Shown here piece by piece: positions 18,355 to 26,972 of a stretch of 64,000 bases of DNA. The stretch's first letter is position 1, and each line of letters opens with the position of its first letter. Where the stretch lies: contig NZ_QHJG01000007.1 of the NCBI RefSeq assembly GCF_003184185.1, positions 3,708 through 67,707 of the forward strand, read 5' to 3'. The stretch comes from Legionella qingyii. Lineage in GTDB: Bacteria; Pseudomonadota; Gammaproteobacteria; Legionellales; Legionellaceae. The notes under the pieces are model-generated. The model saw nothing but the letters and a program-made list of their open reading frames with translations. It was not told the origin of the DNA and searched no databases. The position numbers and the translations under genes are program-made.

Positions 18355-19182
18355 TTAATTTAGCTCTTTTTGTTTTGAAACTGAATTTTCAGGTGATGCT
18401 TCAAATTTCTCGAGAGTTATCTCATTAATTTTTCTAATGGCCAAATTCAATTGTTCGCCTAAACGCCCTTCGCTGGGAGAAAACCAATCTGTTGGTAATG
18501 TTAGTGCTACTCCATAGAATGAGAAGTAAGGCAGTGTATAAGAGCTTTTATCTTTTTTTAACGTTCTTTTATTGTCTTCTGCCAAGTCGCCTAAAACCTG
18601 AAGGGTTCGTTTTTTTTGTTCTTCGAGGTTATGAGAAGGTTTAATTAATTCAAATAAGGACTGAAGTCTGTCGCCCAATTTTTTTTCTTTTTCCGCTCGG
18701 AGTTTCACATCAATACCTGATTTGGGGCAAAATATTTCTTCACCGAAATAATAAACAGCATGATAATAAACAATATGTTCAGGATTATTCTTAAATTCTT
18801 TATCAATTAAATTAAAATCATATGGACCTGACTCTTTGAACGCTTTCAATTTGTCATGAAAGCCGCTGATATGAAAAACCAGGTCATTGAGGCACCCGAT
18901 GGTTTCGCCTTTATCTTTGGGTTCTCCATGCGATTCTCTTTTTATTTGGACACTTGAACGATAATCTGTAATCAATTGAGTAATCTCTTTAACATTTTCT
19001 TCATCTGTGCCGCTGCTTAAATATTGGACTACTTTATCTGATAATTCATCTATAAGGTCTTTTTGTTCTTTGGATAGTATTTTATTATGTCCATAAGTTT
19101 TAGATTTACTATCTAAGCTTGCACTGAGAGGGCTCAATTGTTCTTTGATTAATTTTTTCAGAACCATTAGAAAAATAGTCAT
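18355..19182 (-). CDS. uncharacterised soluble helical protein, effector candidate
   Basis: This 275-residue protein is charged and helical, without a signal peptide, membrane helix or recognisable domain. An AGGAG site seven bases upstream supports the ATG at 19182. The C-terminus (LEKFEASPENSVSKQKELN) contains scattered glutamates and small polar residues, which is compatible with a Dot/Icm translocation signal but not proof. CTTAATATA occurs upstream on the coding strand (19228-19236), close to one half of the PmrA box, but the second half-site is absent. It is a single gene between the convergent asparaginase gene and the divergent glmU. Confidence refers to its being a real gene. Confidence 0.75.
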   Translation of the reverse strand: MTIFLMVLKKLIKEQLSPLSASLDSKSKTYGHNKILSKEQKDLIDELSDKVVQYLSSGTDEENVKEITQLITDYRSSVQIKRESHGEPKDKGETIGCLNDLVFHISGFHDKLKAFKESGPYDFNLIDKEFKNNPEHIVYYHAVYYFGEEIFCPKSGIDVKLRAEKEKKLGDRLQSLFELIKPSHNLEEQKKRTLQVLGDLAEDNKRTLKKDKSSYTLPYFSFYGVALTLPTDWFSPSEGRLGEQLNLAIRKINEITLEKFEASPENSVSKQKELN

Positions 19183-19291
19183 TGCTCTACTCCTTGAACT
19201 TTAATTTAGTTATCATTTACTAATTTTTATATTAAGCAGATTATCTCATTGCAAACCTGTTATTGTTTTTAACTTAGGAACTCATAACTAC

Positions 19292-20671
19292 ATGAACTTA
19301 CAAATTATTATTTTAGCTGCAGGCCAGGGTAAACGAATGTATTCCAGTACTCCTAAAGTACTTCACCAAATTGCTGGGAAGCCTATGTTGACTCGGGTAG
19401 TGGAAACAGCACAGCAACTAAATCCTGATGTAATCCATGTTATATATGGTCATGGTGGTGAACAACTTAAGAACTCACTCCCTGACTTACCTGTGCATTG
19501 GGTATATCAGGCAGAACAATTAGGTACAGGTCATGCTGTTATGCAGGCATTACCTTTTATTCCACCACAAACACAAGTTCTTGTTTTATCTGCTGATGTA
19601 CCGCTTATTCAAGCAAGCACGCTGCGAACTTTAATTGAGTGCAACACTTCAGCAAATTCTTATAAATCCGTTTTGACACTATTGGTTGCTCATCTCGAAG
19701 ATCCTAGCGGACTTGGGCGTATTATTAGAGACAACCAAGGTGAAGTTTCCATCATTGTAGAAGAAAAAGATGCAAATGAGCAAGAAAAGAATATAAAAGA
19801 AATTTATTCAGGTATTTGTTGTGCAATGTCTGATGATTTAGGAAGATGGTTGCCCATGTTGAATAATGATAACGCTCAATCTGAATACTATTTAACAGAA
19901 ATCATTGCTTTAGCTGTTGCCAGTCAAACCCCAATTCGAACACTGAGTGTAAAAGATAGCGCAGAAATCCAGGGTGTAAATAACCGCCTGCAACTCCAAC
20001 AATTAGAGCGAATCTGGCAACTAAGACACGCTGAACAATTGTTGCTGCAAGGAGTAACCCTTGCTGATGCACATCGCTTTGATCTCCGTGGTGAGTTAGT
20101 CTGTGGCAAAGATGTATACATAGATGTCAATTGTGTGTTCAAAGGTAAAGTGGTTATTGGCGATGGTTGCTCTATTGGACCTAATTGCATCCTTACTGAT
20201 GTGAGCTTGGGTGCTGGCTGTGAAATTTATGCTAATAGCGTATTGGAAGGTTGTAACATAGCAAATGATTGTGCCATTGGTCCTTTTGCCCGTTTAAGAG
20301 CCGGCACTGAATTAGCTGCAAACTGCAAAATAGGTAATTTTGTGGAAACCAAAAAAGCTGTATTTGATGAAGGAGCCAAAGCAAGTCATTTAAGTTATTT
20401 GGGGGATGTCAGCCTGGGGAAAAAAGTTAATGTAGGAGCAGGTACGATTACGTGCAATTACGATGGGGTTAACAAACACAAAACCGTTATTGAAGATGGA
20501 GTTTTTATTGGTTCAGATACCCAGTTGGTTGCTCCAGTGATAATAGGTGCAAATGCAACGATAGGTGCAGGTAGTACCATCCGGAAGAATGTTCCTCCCG
20601 GTGAGTTAACGCTAACTGAATCAAAACAAAAAACAGTCTATGGCTGGAAAAGGCCCTTGAAAAAGGAATGA
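19292..20671 (+). CDS. glmU: bifunctional UDP-GlcNAc pyrophosphorylase / GlcN-1-P acetyltransferase GlmU
   Basis: The 459-residue protein has an N-terminal nucleotidyltransferase domain (LAAGQGKRMYSSTPKVLH at about 8-25, then VLSADVPLI) and a C-terminal left-handed beta-helix of hexapeptide repeats with the acetyltransferase elements GPFARLRAGTEL, KIGNFVETKK and NVGAGTITCNYDG. It acetylates glucosamine-1-phosphate and couples it to UTP, giving UDP-GlcNAc for peptidoglycan and LPS. GlmS, the first enzyme of the pathway, is encoded separately at 45329; in E. coli the two are adjacent. Confidence 0.98.
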   Translation: MNLQIIILAAGQGKRMYSSTPKVLHQIAGKPMLTRVVETAQQLNPDVIHVIYGHGGEQLKNSLPDLPVHWVYQAEQLGTGHAVMQALPFIPPQTQVLVLSADVPLIQASTLRTLIECNTSANSYKSVLTLLVAHLEDPSGLGRIIRDNQGEVSIIVEEKDANEQEKNIKEIYSGICCAMSDDLGRWLPMLNNDNAQSEYYLTEIIALAVASQTPIRTLSVKDSAEIQGVNNRLQLQQLERIWQLRHAEQLLLQGVTLADAHRFDLRGELVCGKDVYIDVNCVFKGKVVIGDGCSIGPNCILTDVSLGAGCEIYANSVLEGCNIANDCAIGPFARLRAGTELAANCKIGNFVETKKAVFDEGAKASHLSYLGDVSLGKKVNVGAGTITCNYDGVNKHKTVIEDGVFIGSDTQLVAPVIIGANATIGAGSTIRKNVPPGELTLTESKQKTVYGWKRPLKKE

Positions 20672-20735
20672 CCTGAAAACTTTTGCTTGGTACGTTCTTT
20701 CTGAATCCTCAATGCATCGCTGAACAACTAGTCCA

Positions 20736-20768
20736 TCTCTATCCCACGGCTTGTCCATGGGATAGAGA
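20736..20768. repeat. hairpin downstream of glmU (CGGCTTGTCC element)
   Basis: TCTCTATCCCA and TGGGATAGAGA form a perfect 11-bp stem with an 11-base loop containing CGGCTTGTCC. The core TCCCACGGCTTGTCCATGGGA matches the palindrome at 7575-7595 at all but a few positions. It could stop transcription from glmU, but there is no strong U-run. A second short element, GTAGCCAGGATGAAACGCAG, follows at about 20791. Confidence 0.75.
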
Positions 20769-20856
20769 AGATCTGCCCGGAAAGTTCTTTGTAGCCAGGA
20801 TGAAACGCAGCGGAATCAGGGTTGTATGTTGGATTTTCCCAGGCACATTTAGCCCA

Positions 20857-22134
20857 TCAGTCATACTGCAGAGTCAACGCTTTATTTTTCTCCATATGAG
20901 TACAAAACCATAGAATAAAAGGTAGGAGAATTAGCGTCATTAATAATTTGTAATGCCAAACATTAACTACCAAATCAATAACTTGATCATAAGGATAAAT
21001 GCCACCGAATAATAAGCTGTAGTCAATTAAGCATAATAAAGAATTCGAACAAAAATTAGCAATCAAGATACGTAATGGACGATGCAAATTCCACTTGCAG
21101 CATTTTAAATAGTGGAGCAGCAAGGCATTACTAATAAAGGCAACAAACAACGCTACCGAAGCCGTAGGCAGTCTTTTTAGCATGATGTAATTGTAAAAAG
21201 GATTCAAATTAAAGAACGTTGGAGATGGCAAAGCAACGAGTCCTATAAGCAAAACGTCAAATGTAAATTGGGTTGCAATGAGTATCAGGCATAATTTTAG
21301 GTTAACTCGATAGCCCCAAAGTTCACCGAGGATTGTGCTAATCATCAGAGTAAAGGGAAAAAATATAGAGCTGGCTGATAAAACCATATATTTATTGATA
21401 ATAGTTACGATTCTATATTCACAAGCCAGGCAAATAAGCATGATGACGATCGCAACACAAATAAAGTAATGATATAAGGGTAATCCTTCTCTGCCATGTT
21501 CTGGATTGAAAAAAGAACTCTGATATTTGAGCAAAAAAGTTAGATAAAACAAACCAATTAGAAGCAGTATGAGTGAGGCAATCATGAAGGAGTCAATAAA
21601 AATTTGTTTGAAACTTTGAAGATGAACTCCTGAAAACAAGAGGAAGAAATCGAGTCCAAAAAAACTAATACCGCCTAATACCGCAAGGAGCATACATTGT
21701 TTTGGGGAAGGTAACATTTTACTGGACTTAGGATAAAACAAAAGATGCGGTAGGTAGAAACTAAGAGCAAATGAAATGGTAGTTGCAAAGAATTTCCTGG
21801 GGAGGTCTTCAAAAATAATTTGATAAACGGGGTTGTCATGCATGTATTCAGCTGCGGGTAAATGTATCAGTACATAAACCCCTATGCAAAAAACATATAA
21901 AGTCATTAACGAAATATTTAGCAAATGTCTATGTTCTTTAATCGTACAATTTCTTAATGCTAATAAATATAAACCGGCTATTAATGGAGCGATTAAGCAG
22001 TTCACAGAGAATATTAATCCATCGATGAGAACGATTTTAAACGATACATTGATTAATAGGATAAGAGAGGTAATAACACTTACAGTCAGAAGTAAGAAAC
22101 AGCGAGAGCGCTGGGAAGGCAATGATTGATTCAT
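20857..22134 (-). CDS. VUT/YhhQ-type membrane protein, apparently two fused VUT units
   Basis: The 425-residue protein has about 12 membrane segments. Its C-terminal half (about 225-412) follows the YhhQ (queuosine-precursor transporter, VUT) plan: FFPFTLMISTILGELWGYR near its start and a NFCSNSLLCLIDYSLLF / WHYKLLMTLILLPF ending. The N-terminal half (about 14-205) shows a weaker version of the same order of segments. Ordinary YhhQ is about 220 residues with six helices, so this looks like a tandem duplication or fusion. The substrate is unknown; uptake of a deazapurine is only one possibility. No neighbour gives a functional hint. Confidence 0.65.
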   Translation of the reverse strand: MNQSLPSQRSRCFLLLTVSVITSLILLINVSFKIVLIDGLIFSVNCLIAPLIAGLYLLALRNCTIKEHRHLLNISLMTLYVFCIGVYVLIHLPAAEYMHDNPVYQIIFEDLPRKFFATTISFALSFYLPHLLFYPKSSKMLPSPKQCMLLAVLGGISFFGLDFFLLFSGVHLQSFKQIFIDSFMIASLILLLIGLFYLTFLLKYQSSFFNPEHGREGLPLYHYFICVAIVIMLICLACEYRIVTIINKYMVLSASSIFFPFTLMISTILGELWGYRVNLKLCLILIATQFTFDVLLIGLVALPSPTFFNLNPFYNYIMLKRLPTASVALFVAFISNALLLHYLKCCKWNLHRPLRILIANFCSNSLLCLIDYSLLFGGIYPYDQVIDLVVNVWHYKLLMTLILLPFILWFCTHMEKNKALTLQYD

Positions 22135-22538
22135 TTGTTTAGGATTTCCATAACTTTGCCTTGGTTTTTATTGAAATTTGCTTTGTAATAAACTAATTCG
22201 CGCGCAAATATAACACCATTGTATTTAATATGGCAAGTAGTTGTGCAATCCAACTTGGCGAACGTTTGTAGCGCGGTGGAACGAAGTGAGAACAGGGGGG
22301 CTCTACGCAGACAACGACGTCAGCCTGAGGAGCTTATGACCAAGGATCTCTAATTGGGTATTATCATAATGTCGGACCATCTAGTTGAGATCCCTCACTT
22401 CGTTTAGGCTGACGATGTTCGCCCAGACGTAGACATAACTCATAACCCGGGAGCTCTTTGCCAAGAAACGCGGATTCCACATTACTCCATCCTGGCTATA
22501 CGCTTAAGTTGATGCTATTGAGGGAGCCGTACCTTGTT
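22135..22538. other. intergenic region with decayed nested inverted repeats
   Basis: No gene is visible in these 404 bases. GTCAGCCT (about 22320) and AGGCTGAC (about 22406) are inverted, and inside them GGATCTC and GAGATCC are also inverted. The flanks contain phrases such as GGTGGAACGAAGTGAG and CCCTCACTTCG. This looks like an old dispersed element or a degraded gene fragment; its identity cannot be settled from sequence reading. Confidence 0.5.
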
Positions 22539-23769
22539 TTAAAGAAAATAGGCATAAATCAAAATATTAGCGAGAGTAAGAGGAGCCCCTTTTTTTATAA
22601 ATTCAAGAAAATCAAAACCTCTTATGCCTCGTTTTTCGCAATTTTGAATAATGATGATGTTACTCGCTGCCCCCAAAATTGATAAATTACCCGCAATCGT
22701 ACTTCCTGCTGCTAAAGCTAATAAACTGGTGTCAGAAACTGGATGTTGCATAAGAAGCGGTAAATATAAAGCGACCATAGGTACATTCGATATAAATTGA
22801 CTAAGAATGATGCTGATAATCAAAATAACTGGAATCTGGGTAATCGTAAGATGAAAATGATTGATGCTGGTTTGAAAAAATCCACTATCCCAAACACTTT
22901 GCATTAATACAAAAGTACTTGCAAAAAAAGCCAAAGAACCCCAGTCCAGGCGGGTGATGAATTTTTTTCGATATGAACTCAGTAAAAGTGGCAAGGATGA
23001 GACAATTGCCATATGACTGAAATTTAAGTGGATGGATGATTGTAAGCAATCCAACATGATTTTAACAATTATTAATAACAATAAAATGATTAAGCTCAGT
23101 TTGACCAGCATGACGGTATGAGAGTCACTGACAGGAGAAGGAATTGGTTTCTCAATGGGCTCGTCTAAGATAGTTCCATAAAAAAAGCAGATGAATAAAT
23201 AAGTAACTCCAAGATTTATTAATGTGGGGAGCGCCAGTAGTTTAACAAATTGGAAAAAAGGTGATGGCATCTCACCTTTTACCGCAATTAATAAATTTTG
23301 CGGATTGCCAATTGGACTTAGTGTACTGCCGATGGTGATAGAAAATGCCAATGCAAAAAAGCAAGGGTTTGATTAGCTTTTTATGGGATTGGCACAATTG
23401 GATGATAATGGGTGTGCCTATGATTGCAATGGTATCATTCATCAACAAGGAAGAACTTAATCCAAGAACAAATAGAATTATGAATAAGGCTTGTTTTCCT
23501 GTATGTGCATGATAGAACAATTTATCAGTTAATTGTTCCAGATAGCCACTGTCTTCTGCTGCTTGTGCGATGAGAAGAACGCCAAACAAATAAAGCATCA
23601 CGTCTGGTTCAATTGCTGCAATGGCGTGCAGGGGGGAGATTTGGTTCAATAATAGTGCAGCAGTAGCGCCCGCAGTTGTAATAAGCCAGATTGGAATAAA
23701 GACTGGGGTCATTCGGCGAAAAGCAATTCCCACCAAGGTGATCGAAAGAATCCAAATCGCTACAGGCAT
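22539..23769 (-). pseudogene. anion/Na+ permease (ArsB/NhaD/DASS superfamily), frameshifted
   Basis: Two overlapping frames together make one permease. The 5' part (23769 down to about 23360) encodes IWLITTAGATAALLLN, then EPDVMLYLFGVLLIAQAAEDSGY and SSSLLMNDTIAIIGTPIII; the 3' part (about 23360 to 22539) continues with FSITIGSTLSPIGNPQNLLI and later helices ending with NLSILGAASNIIIIQNCEKRG. The frames meet at a run of six A on the plus strand (23355-23360). Seven would restore a continuous LLFFALAFSITIGS, so a one-base deletion is the simplest explanation. It may be a genuine null allele, a slippage site or a sequencing error. The intact protein would have about 410 residues and 10-12 helices. 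Confidence 0.85.
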
Positions 23770-23789
23770 TCTTTCGACTCCTCAAGTTG

Positions 23790-25511
23790 TTAATTGTGTA
23801 CAACCGCTGCAGAAAGTTCATCTTGGGATGACGAAGGGAGATCCGCTCTTTGTGGTGGCTGATTGCTCATCGGCCTAGATCGCTGTTTGGTAGAAAATAA
23901 ACTATTTGCGGTTACTCCGGTCAAAGTTTTTGAGGGAATTAATTGCCTGGCCTCAGTCACTGTTGGCGTTCTTGGTGTTTTTAATTCATTTGCTGAAGGT
24001 ACAACTTGGGTTTTAGGCTCTTCTGGAAGCTCAATAATCCTGTTCGATTCATGTAAGCCTGCACTGCGAGTTCCTTTTGCCAAATTTACCGCATAAGATA
24101 CATTATTGCGTTCAAGCCATAATTTTAGTGCGGTAACAAAATCCCAAAAATCTTCTTTTTTACTCAAAGATAATAAGAACTCAGACAGTTTTATAGGTAA
24201 ACCAAAGCGGTAGTTTAATACGACTGGGAGTGTATATTTAACGGTAGACGCGATTGCTGTGGGTGCTGTAGTTAACGATTTAACCGGTTTTGTAGCTTCC
24301 ACGATTTCTATAATATAGAGTAAATCACTGCGTATATCAGGCCAAAATTCCTTGATCACGGGATCATTGACTGCATTTTTGGGGCCATGAAACATACTGG
24401 GTAGGAGATAATTTGTTGTTTTCTTAAAAAATCCAGGTGGCGCAGGTTTAACTTGCTCTAAATCACTTTCAAGTACCTTGGTTAGGAATTTGAAAACGGT
24501 TGATAAAGGAATAAAGGGTTTGGCGCCTGGAGGCGGTTTAAAATCAATAGGTATTCGTTGCATCAATCCTGCAAATAGAACATCAACTGCGAATCGCTTG
24601 GTACGATCATAAATTACTAAAGGATCAATCGGAATTGTATCTTTTGTTGAACGTACCAAAGGCAAAGTCATATGCGATGCCACATTAATATGTGCTAAGA
24701 GTAATAAATGGCGCAATGTCCTGAGGTAAAGATATGGAGGCATACCTACGGTAGACTCAAGTGCATAATCCATCAAAGCCGAGGTTCCTGTATAAGCTAA
24801 CCCTAATGACAGTATGGATTCAGATTTCATCGCCTTATGTCGCTCACAGCGTTCTGGTGTTGCCATGCGTGTGATGTATTCACCATAAAAAAAGATACCT
24901 AATATCCATGCAACTTGCTCTCCATAGGGAACAAATTTACTAATCCCCAGAAGCACAAGATCATTAACAGCCAATACAATAGGTTCGCGTAGTGAACCTT
25001 TAAATTTGCGTTTGAAGTTACAATCTTCCTCTTTTTCGCTACAGAGTGTTGGTGGTGCTGGATTGAGTTTTCCTTTATGCTCGTTAAAAGCAGATGAACC
25101 TAATGCATCAAGAGCTAAAGTATGGACAACTACTTTTGATGCTTGTCTATAAGTAAATCCCCATACCGCATAATTTATTAAAGTTAAAGTAGGTGCAACC
25201 ATATAAGATGCCAACATTCCCGTTGGGTCTTCTGGGCGTAAATAATTTTGAATGCTATTATTTGCATAGTGTGCCCCCACCACAGGCAGGACATCATGCA
25301 CGAGTATATTCCCTCCGCCCTTGACGATTTTCATGACGGGGGGAGTGACCACTGCAGGAATTGCCTCGCGCAAGGCTAAGACTTGTTCGGCTACATAAAA
25401 TGCAGTATTTGCAGCATAACCTACGGTTTGCTTTATGGCGTTATTCCAAACCCATGTTGCCCCATCACCAACTGACTTGGTTCCATCAACTACTGAAGTC
25501 CACCAGTTCAT
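23790..25511 (-). CDS. uncharacterised 573-residue protein with hydrophobic segments, effector candidate
   Basis: No known family is recognised. The N-terminal 110 residues are hydrophobic and Ala/Val-rich. Moderately hydrophobic stretches recur around 130-150, 190-225 and 240-280, a Cys-containing acidic segment (CSEKEEDCNFKRKF) sits near 165, and the last 100 residues are a polar, Pro/Ser/Thr-rich tail. There is no signal peptide. Such composition, with a disordered C-terminus, occurs in some Legionella effectors, but no C-terminal E-block is obvious. It is followed after 20 bases by the broken permease and is separated from nth by about 220 bases. Confidence 0.75.
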   Translation of the reverse strand: MNWWTSVVDGTKSVGDGATWVWNNAIKQTVGYAANTAFYVAEQVLALREAIPAVVTPPVMKIVKGGGNILVHDVLPVVGAHYANNSIQNYLRPEDPTGMLASYMVAPTLTLINYAVWGFTYRQASKVVVHTLALDALGSSAFNEHKGKLNPAPPTLCSEKEEDCNFKRKFKGSLREPIVLAVNDLVLLGISKFVPYGEQVAWILGIFFYGEYITRMATPERCERHKAMKSESILSLGLAYTGTSALMDYALESTVGMPPYLYLRTLRHLLLLAHINVASHMTLPLVRSTKDTIPIDPLVIYDRTKRFAVDVLFAGLMQRIPIDFKPPPGAKPFIPLSTVFKFLTKVLESDLEQVKPAPPGFFKKTTNYLLPSMFHGPKNAVNDPVIKEFWPDIRSDLLYIIEIVEATKPVKSLTTAPTAIASTVKYTLPVVLNYRFGLPIKLSEFLLSLSKKEDFWDFVTALKLWLERNNVSYAVNLAKGTRSAGLHESNRIIELPEEPKTQVVPSANELKTPRTPTVTEARQLIPSKTLTGVTANSLFSTKQRSRPMSNQPPQRADLPSSSQDELSAAVVHN

Positions 25512-25732
25512 AGTATTGCCCTCCCTGCAACAACGAAATTTTATTGTATGAGTAAAATTTCGGAAATGCCAGTCTTTTTCTCATGAAGTGCAGGAATATT
25601 GCATCTTGCTACGATTCTATTAAACCTTTTATCTTACAGAAGACAATGTGGCTTATTTATATTCTTTCAGTTCAACTATCCCGATGTCATCACTAATAAA
25701 TTGATTGTTGCAGGCTTACCGAAATCTATTTC

Positions 25733-26368
25733 TTAGGACAAATTCTTATCAGGGTATTCACAAAGATCCTGAATGATGCAGCTTTTACATTGAGGACGTC
25801 GTGCGGTACATACATAACGTCCATGCAGAACAAGCCAATGATGAGCGTCCTTTAAAAATTGGGGTTCGATGTTGTTTAGGAGCTTCTTTTCAACCTCTAA
25901 AGGTGTTTTGCCTTTGGCAAGACCCGTACGATTAGCTACCCGAAATATGTGGGTGTCTACAGCTACAGTGGACTCACCAAATGCTGTATTAAGGATCACA
26001 TTAGCCGTTTTGCGACCTACTCCAGGCAAAGACTCCAATTCCTCACGTTTATTGGGGACTTCACCATCATAATGTTTGATCAGTAGGTCACAGGTTTTCA
26101 TAATATTTTGTGCTTTGCTGTTATAAAGGCCTATAGATTTTATATGCTCTTTAAGCTTATCCAGTCCTAAGTCAAGAATGCCTTGGGGGGTGTTTGCTAC
26201 TGGAAATAATTTGGCTGTTGCCTTATTCACTCCAACATCGGTTGCTTGTGCTGAGAGAATGACAGCAATTAATAATTCAAAAGGAGAGTGATAAGCCAAC
26301 TCCGTAGTTGGATGTGGATTTTGTTCATGAAAACGCACAAAAATTTCATGGCGTTGTTGTTTATTCAT
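25733..26368 (-). CDS. nth: endonuclease III (DNA glycosylase/AP lyase)
   Basis: The 211-residue protein contains the HhH-GPD core [14 protein letters not shown] with the catalytic Lys, the essential Asp in [10 protein letters not shown], and a C-terminal [4Fe-4S] cluster with spacing Cys-x6-Cys-x2-Cys-x5-Cys ([17 protein letters not shown]). It removes oxidised pyrimidines and cuts the strand by beta-elimination. It overlaps rnfB by eight bases; nth follows rnf genes in E. coli too. Confidence 0.97.
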   Translation of the reverse strand: MNKQQRHEIFVRFHEQNPHPTTELAYHSPFELLIAVILSAQATDVGVNKATAKLFPVANTPQGILDLGLDKLKEHIKSIGLYNSKAQNIMKTCDLLIKHYDGEVPNKREELESLPGVGRKTANVILNTAFGESTVAVDTHIFRVANRTGLAKGKTPLEVEKKLLNNIEPQFLKDAHHWLVLHGRYVCTARRPQCKSCIIQDLCEYPDKNLS

Positions 26369-26972
26369 GGTTCCTTTTCGCTTTCACACGTGCCAGCGCT
26401 TGTTGAATATAGTCCTGCTTGGCTTGCATGTCTTGGGTTTTATCCGCTTTTAATGCAAGCTGTCGCTTTTCTCGATATGCTTGCTGCTGTTTATGTTCTT
26501 CACGTAACAAACGTGTTTGTTTGGCATTATAACGTTTACGTGCCAAGTCCTTATCGTAGTTTACATTAGGTAAATTAACCATCTCAATACAATCTACGGG
26601 ACATGGGGCTACACATAATCCACAGCCTGTACATTCATGGTTGATTACCGCATGCATTAATTTGCCACTGCCAATAATTGCATCGACCGGACATGCTTTG
26701 ATGCATTTAGTACAACCGATACATTCTGCTTCACGAATGACCGCAACCGATGGCGCCCGGGTATTTGTAACCGCTTCTTCCAAATAAGGAGTAGGATCAA
26801 CATTCAGCAAAGCACCGAGTGCTTTGACTGTGTCAACTCCACCAGGAGGGCATTTATTAATGGTATCTGTCCCTTGAGCCAGGGCTTCGGCATAGGGCAA
26901 GCAGCCAGGATAATCGCACTCGCCACATTGGGTTTGTGGCAAAAGTGCGTCAATTTCTTTAACTGAGGCCAT
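26361..26972 (-). CDS. rnfB: RnfB-like iron-sulfur protein without membrane anchor
   Basis: The 203-residue protein carries the Fe-S domain CGECDYPGC...KCPPGG (four-cysteine cluster, about 17-42) followed by two ferredoxin clusters, [16 protein letters not shown] and [16 protein letters not shown]. The last 70 residues are a basic, Arg/Lys/Gln-rich helix. Canonical RnfB starts with a membrane helix, but here the Fe-S domain begins almost at the N-terminus, so the protein is probably soluble. No rnfA, C, D, G or E lies nearby, so membership in a Rnf complex is doubtful; a role in Fe-S or redox supply, for example to the Fe-S enzyme Nth, is inference. It overlaps metG by 14 bases. Confidence 0.88.
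   Translation of the reverse strand: MASVKEIDALLPQTQCGECDYPGCLPYAEALAQGTDTINKCPPGGVDTVKALGALLNVDPTPYLEEAVTNTRAPSVAVIREAECIGCTKCIKACPVDAIIGSGKLMHAVINHECTGCGLCVAPCPVDCIEMVNLPNVNYDKDLARKRYNAKQTRLLREEHKQQQAYREKRQLALKADKTQDMQAKQDYIQQALARVKAKRNHE

Noticed and set aside
19228..19236. PmrA box upstream of the 275-residue gene
   Set aside because: Only one half-site resembles the consensus; the required second half is absent, so it is not listed as a site.
20683..20913. Open frame of 76 codons after glmU
   Set aside because: It reads through a hairpin and dispersed repeat (VARMKRSGIR) and overlaps the end of the membrane-protein gene; not coding.
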